This document shows, one piece after another, positions 59,560 through 64,000 of a DNA stretch of 64,000 nucleotides. A program made the position numbers and the translations under genes. Source of the DNA: Antedon mediterranea (Eukaryota; Echinodermata; Crinoidea; Comatulida; Antedonidae); assembly GCF_964355755.1 (NCBI RefSeq), contig NC_092679.1:16236932-16300931 (forward strand), in the 5' to 3' direction. Each line of letters opens with the position of its first letter. Position 1 is the first letter of the stretch. Under the pieces are notes generated by a model. The model saw only the letters and a list, made by a program, of their open reading frames with translations. It was not told where the DNA came from and ran no database searches.

Positions 59560-59880
59560 TTGTCCAAAATATTAATGGAAATTATGTACCAAACAGGAAG
59601 AAATATATGTACATTCCTAACTGGAAAGAGAATGTTTAATTATAGAGCATCAACCTTATGGAATAATCTTCCTGTACATATCCGTAAAAATTATGAGACA
59701 TTTAGTCAAGTTGAATTTAAACATCTTGTATAACTTCTATTGTACATAGTTTTAATATAGCTTTTACTTTTATTTTTCTTGTATTTTTTTCCAAATCTGG
59801 ACCTCTTGGGAGACCAGTACTTGTGTATTGAAAGAGCTATTCCAGAATAAAGAAAGATTTGTATTGTATTGTATTGTAAC
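59560..59880 (+). mobile_element. CR1-like LINE 3' end (RT C-terminal fragment)
   Basis: The frame 59584-59733 reads MYQTGRNICTFLTGKRMFNY, then RASTLWNNLPVHIRKNYETF and ends KHLV at TAA 59731-59733. T.GKR.F.YRA..LWN.LP..IR is a CR1/L2 C-terminal signature. The 3' UTR carries ggacctcttgggagaccagt, shared with SINE family A, then aataaag and an (ATTGT)n tail (about 59855-59878). Confidence 0.85.
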
Positions 59881-60009
59881 TATTTAAAAAGGAACTTGGT
59901 TGCAGTGGTAGACCAAGCCTAGACTAATATGTGGTTTTCTATTTCCTAGAAATGTACCTGTTTTATACATTGCATGAACATTTTTCCATATAATTATAGG
60001 ATTAGGATT

Positions 60010-60078
60010 AATACAGTAGAGCCGCTGTAGCACCTTCAGGCCCCAATAAAGTGTCCACTTAAGAGGGGTTGGCATCTG
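60010..60078. repeat. Short 'gtgtcc' repeat fragment
   Basis: acagtagagccgctgtagca and aagtgtccacttaagagggg resemble the ends of the element at 42072-42692. Confidence 0.4.
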
Positions 60079-60364
60079 TGTTCAAGCATGCAGTACCCAT
60101 CGTTTGCTTCAGTTTGTTTCATACAGTAGTAAAGTGTCTTAAAGGATATGGGTTATACTGTAAACAGAATTTTAAAATGCTTTATCAGATTTCAACATCT
60201 GAAAGCAAAAAAAAAAAAAAAAAAAAATCATAAATAAGAAATGTCAAAAACAACAAAAAGAAACTAAATCAAAATGTAATCTTATAAGCCGATTCTCCTC
60301 ATCTATCAATGGCTTTTAAATGTAATGGATACTGTTTCTGTTATTACCATAAAACAAAAGAGAG

Positions 60365-60745
60365 CCAGGGGTGGACAGAGTTCATAAACAGATTAGCACA
60401 GTGAAAAGATGAATGTGGCTTGCAAAGAGAAAAGATCTAGAGGAAAAATGTTCTTGGAGAATACGAAGAAAGGAGGAGGATGTCTCAGCTACAAGATTAT
60501 TTGAAAGGGGTGGAAGGTCATGAACAGAATAGTAAGATGAGAAAGAGTTTATTGATGAATTAGACAGTGGTTTGTCTGGAGGATTTCTTCATATACGAAG
60601 CAAGAGCATGGAGAGTTCATTGATAGAATAAATTGACAGAGAGAAAGCAAGATGGTTCAACTTGAAGGCGAAAAAGAGACAGAAGATTACTGATAGCTAA
60701 AACACAAACAAGATGATAAGGTCAAAGGTCTTGGGAATCAGAAAC
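60365..60745. repeat. Purine-rich degenerate repeat
   Basis: GA-rich on the plus strand with loose repeats of acagagttcat, ggtcatgaacag and gagagttcattgatag. No open frame. Confidence 0.45.
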
Positions 60746-61194
60746 ATGGTACTTACAAAAGAAAAACATGAATAAGTGACATTTAAAATGAAAAATCTCA
60801 ATGGACATAATATATAATTTCATAATATATTTTTGTTAAACTTCAATTTTAAATGTTTTATTTGAGATTGCAATAAACTTAACTTGTATCGTATCATATG
60901 TCAATTTGCAAAGAAGTGTTGTGATCTGACAGTATTGGAGAAAAGAGTATAAATGAAATTTTGTACATGCACAACTAAAATGTTTAAATAATATTCTAAC
61001 TGGTTTCCTACTAATACTCTTTCCAATTGCTTCCTTTTTTATTTTCAAGTCCAAGCTTTAAAGGAAAATGCTTCTCAAATAAAATTTGTACAAACATTAT
61101 CCATTCCTAAAGTATTCATAATTGTATGTGAATTCTTTAAATTTGTACGGGTATCCTGTTATCTATTTAAAAAAAATTATTTATTTCACCTTAT

Positions 61195-61333
61195 TTACAG
61201 AGGGTGACCCTAAACAGCGTATGCTGACAATCAAGAGGCCCTCTCACAGTGGCTGTGTGTTTACTAGTACAACGGGGTGACCCTACAAATCTCGAATGAT
61301 GTACTAGGTGTATATGAGCTAGATGTGTATACT

Positions 61334-61367
<34 letters not shown>

Positions 61368-61465
61368 TCGTTCTATTACCCGAACCATGTTGCGATTAAG
61401 GCTTGAACCTTGCCGATGTTAATATGGCAAGGTATTACTTGCTACTGTATCTAAACAATGTTTTG
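61195..61465 (-). mobile_element. tRNA-derived SINE, family A, copy 3 (diverged)
   Basis: tggacctacggtttatagtc and agctagatgtgtatactgg match copies 1 and 2. The head and B box are more worn. Confidence 0.7.
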
Positions 61466-62807
61466 TTTTCTCAAAAGCATTAATTAAAAAGACATATACC
61501 TTCGTACATTTCCAAGAATGGTGATGGTTATTTGATGGAAGGTCATTGATCCTCTAGCTTTTGTTCAATGTTGACAATTACTTTGCTTTATTAAGTTTCA
61601 CTTTAAAGTATAGTTCACTGTGCTAAACATCTTTATTAAAACATATCAATGCTCAATGAATTGCAGTTTAGCAATGTACTATATTAATAAGTATATGTAC
61701 CTCAGAAGATGACTGTGCATAAATCAAAAGTTCAAGACATTTTCAACTTTTACTTTATTTTTTTTTTTGGAAATACATGGTATACAACAAACCCAGCTTA
61801 ACAATGTATATTGTATACATTGCTAAAAAAGTTGGAAATACACTTATTCGTTTAGATTCGAACAAATGAATTCCTATTTATAGTATGAGCATCTTTACCA
61901 TTTGACCACTGAGGATCTCAATGATTTAGTATACTATAGCAGGCTAAACCATGTTCATGAAAGGTGAAGGTTCTGTTAAAACTTTAGAATAAAAATAATG
62001 TCACATGTAACACTGTATTTAAGAATTTGCCTATGATTTCATGAAAATTATGCCATTTTCCTAGATACACCATAACTCAGTAGGTTATTCAGCAATCATA
62101 CAGACATATTACCTACTAATACCAAAGTTTTAATCACAGCACAATGATATACGAGATACTAAAAATAACGTGCACTCACAAAATTAAACATTATGACATC
62201 AAGAGTTAATATATCTATATATGTTTTAACCAGACTGTACAAAATAATATAAATATTTAAAAGAAGGCAGGATGTAGTTTTGCAGACAAGTAATTGATAG
62301 TTGGAAGTAAAGAGACGTTTGAAATTTGTCTAACAATTTGTATACATCAAAATCTGGAGAAATTTATCACGATAGACAACCTGGTTATTTAATTCGTCAT
62401 TTCACTTCTGTAGGGAAAACTATTTTTTTTACACCCAAGACAAATAGCCATACTAAGACCTCTCTGAACCTCTTTAGTTTATTTTCACTTACAGACAAAA
62501 ACAGATTTTCATAGGAGAAAACATTTTTTTTTATGTGCCTCTAATGCACACATGGAATAAGGCACGATGGCATTGAATTAAAGCTAACTTCTACTTTAAT
62601 ATTGTAACTTTGAAGAAGCTTTGCATCAGGGGGTTAATCTAATCAGATTTGCTTTACTCTGACGTAATTTTTCTTTATGCTAAGTATATTTTGGGAATAA
62701 GTATTTCTTGGGTGGAACTCGAAAACATGATGAAGAACTCCATTTGCCAAGCACTACGTAATGTGGAAATTGTGGGTTTCTAACAACAGGATGCTTAGGT
62801 CCGGAGA

Positions 62808-63000
62808 TCAAAGGGTTTATCTGTGGCAGCGACACGATCAGTTCCATGCTGTTTAACAGGCACAGCGCGTCGTGGAAAATATGTACATAGTACAGTACTG
62901 TTGGTATTTGTCGCAGTCAGATATAAGATCAAAGGACTGTATGAGTTCCTATCTTGGCAAGGTGAGCTCAGTGTTCTGTTTTTAGACTGCCTTGGTTTGA
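62808..63000 (+). repeat. Dispersed repeat family D, copy 2
   Basis: Counterpart of 53765-53952, in the same orientation, 9 kb away in the same NOVA intron. Open frames on both strands here lack any domain and are not called genes. Confidence 0.7.
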
Positions 63001-64000
63001 GTCTCACTATTTTTGTGTGTTCTCCATATGTACTTGGCATAAGTACAATTACATCAAAGTAGAGCAAACATCTGACCAAGTAATAATTGTACCCAATAAC
63101 TTCTTAAAGTCTTGATTAAATTCATCCTATTTCCCTGCTGACCATGAATACACACCAATCAAGGAACCAATACACTTGAATCAATATCTAATAAGGTAAT
63201 TATCTATTAATAAATGAAATAAATTGATTTTATCAAGGGATCATTTTAGGACAGTACGAGTCTACAAATGGGAAATGCTATATTTTGCTATTGGATCAGC
63301 TGTCCGAATATTAGTCTCCGATTATAAAAGTGAAATATTAAATTGTTATATTTAATCACATATCATACTAATAAAATATATACTTTTTATTACATCCTGC
63401 TAAGATCAAAAACAAGCTTGGCTTCATTTTTTATCACAATTAATTAATTTTGATTATGATTTTCATATTGAATAAATGTTTACTTGAATTGAAACATCTG
63501 GGCATGCTACAAATTAAATCAGCGTTGTGATACCTTTCGCGACTACCACAAATTAAGTTGTAAGTATGAAAGGCTTCATTAAACACTATAGTAGTATGTG
63601 GCTGAATGTAATATATAACTGTAAATCCATATTTTTCATTTTACTTGGCAAAAAATGGAAATGGAGCAAAAATATTGGAAATAACACAGCAAATTAGTAA
63701 CCCTATTTTTATGAAATATCCTATAAACCATATGAACTATGTTATGTTACAAATGAATATTGTTACATTATGTAGTATTTTCTGTCTCGTCTAAATGTGT
63801 ATGGACGTCTTCCATCAATATCTTGAGATAATCTATGTGGACACAGACCGTTCTACCTCATTAGCAACGCGGTACTTTCCACAGAATGGTTGGGCGCTCA
63901 TGTGGAGTATTCTTCCTTATTAAGTTCTTCTTAAAAGAAACAAGCCAATTCTGATTTCTTGTGAGCTGGTCGAGAGATGCAGTTGACCCAATTACAAACA

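Larger units (their letters stand above)
53246..64000 (-). other. NOVA intron, open at the right edge (no KH1 5' exon seen)
   Basis: The exon at 53245 needs an upstream exon encoding the KH1 GxxG half. I looked for the reverse complement of such a block up to 64000 and saw none, so the intron is at least 10.7 kb. It holds several repeats listed separately. Unassigned stretches (53246-53764, 53953-54724, 54918-56630, 56720-58064, 61470-62807, 63001-64000) are AT-rich single-copy-looking sequence without coding signal. The last 200 bases are somewhat richer in GC but show no NOVA-like frame. Confidence 0.6.

Noticed and set aside
62795-63079. 94-codon frame and its antisense partner
   Set aside because: They overlie a dispersed repeat shared with 53765-53952, where the frame is not kept.
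53246-64000. Missing 5' half of NOVA KH1
   Set aside because: Looked for a minus-strand block with a GxxG loop before a donor; none was convincing, so it is probably beyond the window.

Overview
This is a eukaryotic, AT-rich, intron-rich window: long introns, GT-AG splicing, dense transposon debris, no operons. The best guess is an invertebrate deuterostome, perhaps an echinoderm. That rests on single NOVA- and SCCPDH-type genes, motifs such as aggcctagg, and CR1/L2-like retroelement tails, so it is weak.

Two protein-coding host genes can be supported, both on the minus strand. (1) SCCPDH (saccharopine dehydrogenase-like oxidoreductase), 6763-26724, is complete: 11 coding exons join in frame into 433 codons plus stop. 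(2) NOVA (neuronal KH-type splicing regulator), 40317-53245, is partial: the last exon carries KH2, linker and KH3, and the preceding exon carries the second half of KH1. The 5' part lies beyond the right edge, so the 10.7 kb from 53246 to 64000 reads as NOVA intron. The 13.6 kb between the genes holds the SCCPDH promoter, a transposon-like element, a large minisatellite and probably the NOVA 3' UTR.

Layout. 1-3310: satellite of about 318 bp units built from nested palindromes. 3340-5640: wrecked non-LTR reverse transcriptase. 5640-6762: SCCPDH 3' flank. 6763-26724: SCCPDH, with introns holding LINE tails, three tRNA-like SINE types, hairpin elements, a 60 bp minisatellite and a 1.33 kb foldback. 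26725-33690: upstream region. 33690-34662: minisatellite. 34663-40316: NOVA downstream region. 40317-64000: NOVA with retroelements in its introns.

The rest is mobile-element biology: five truncated LINE 3' ends plus the older RT fossil, three tRNA-derived SINE types, a 7-copy family of TA-flanked MITEs, other hairpin or TIR elements, and several minisatellites. I see no complete new multi-gene system. The most interesting signals are a hammerhead-ribozyme-like core inside a repeat (14552-14588), a SINE whose B-box-containing unit is amplified seven times (12048-12489), a SINE that shares its 3' tail with a LINE in the same window, and a dense YCAY (Nova-binding-type) cluster downstream of the NOVA stop codon.
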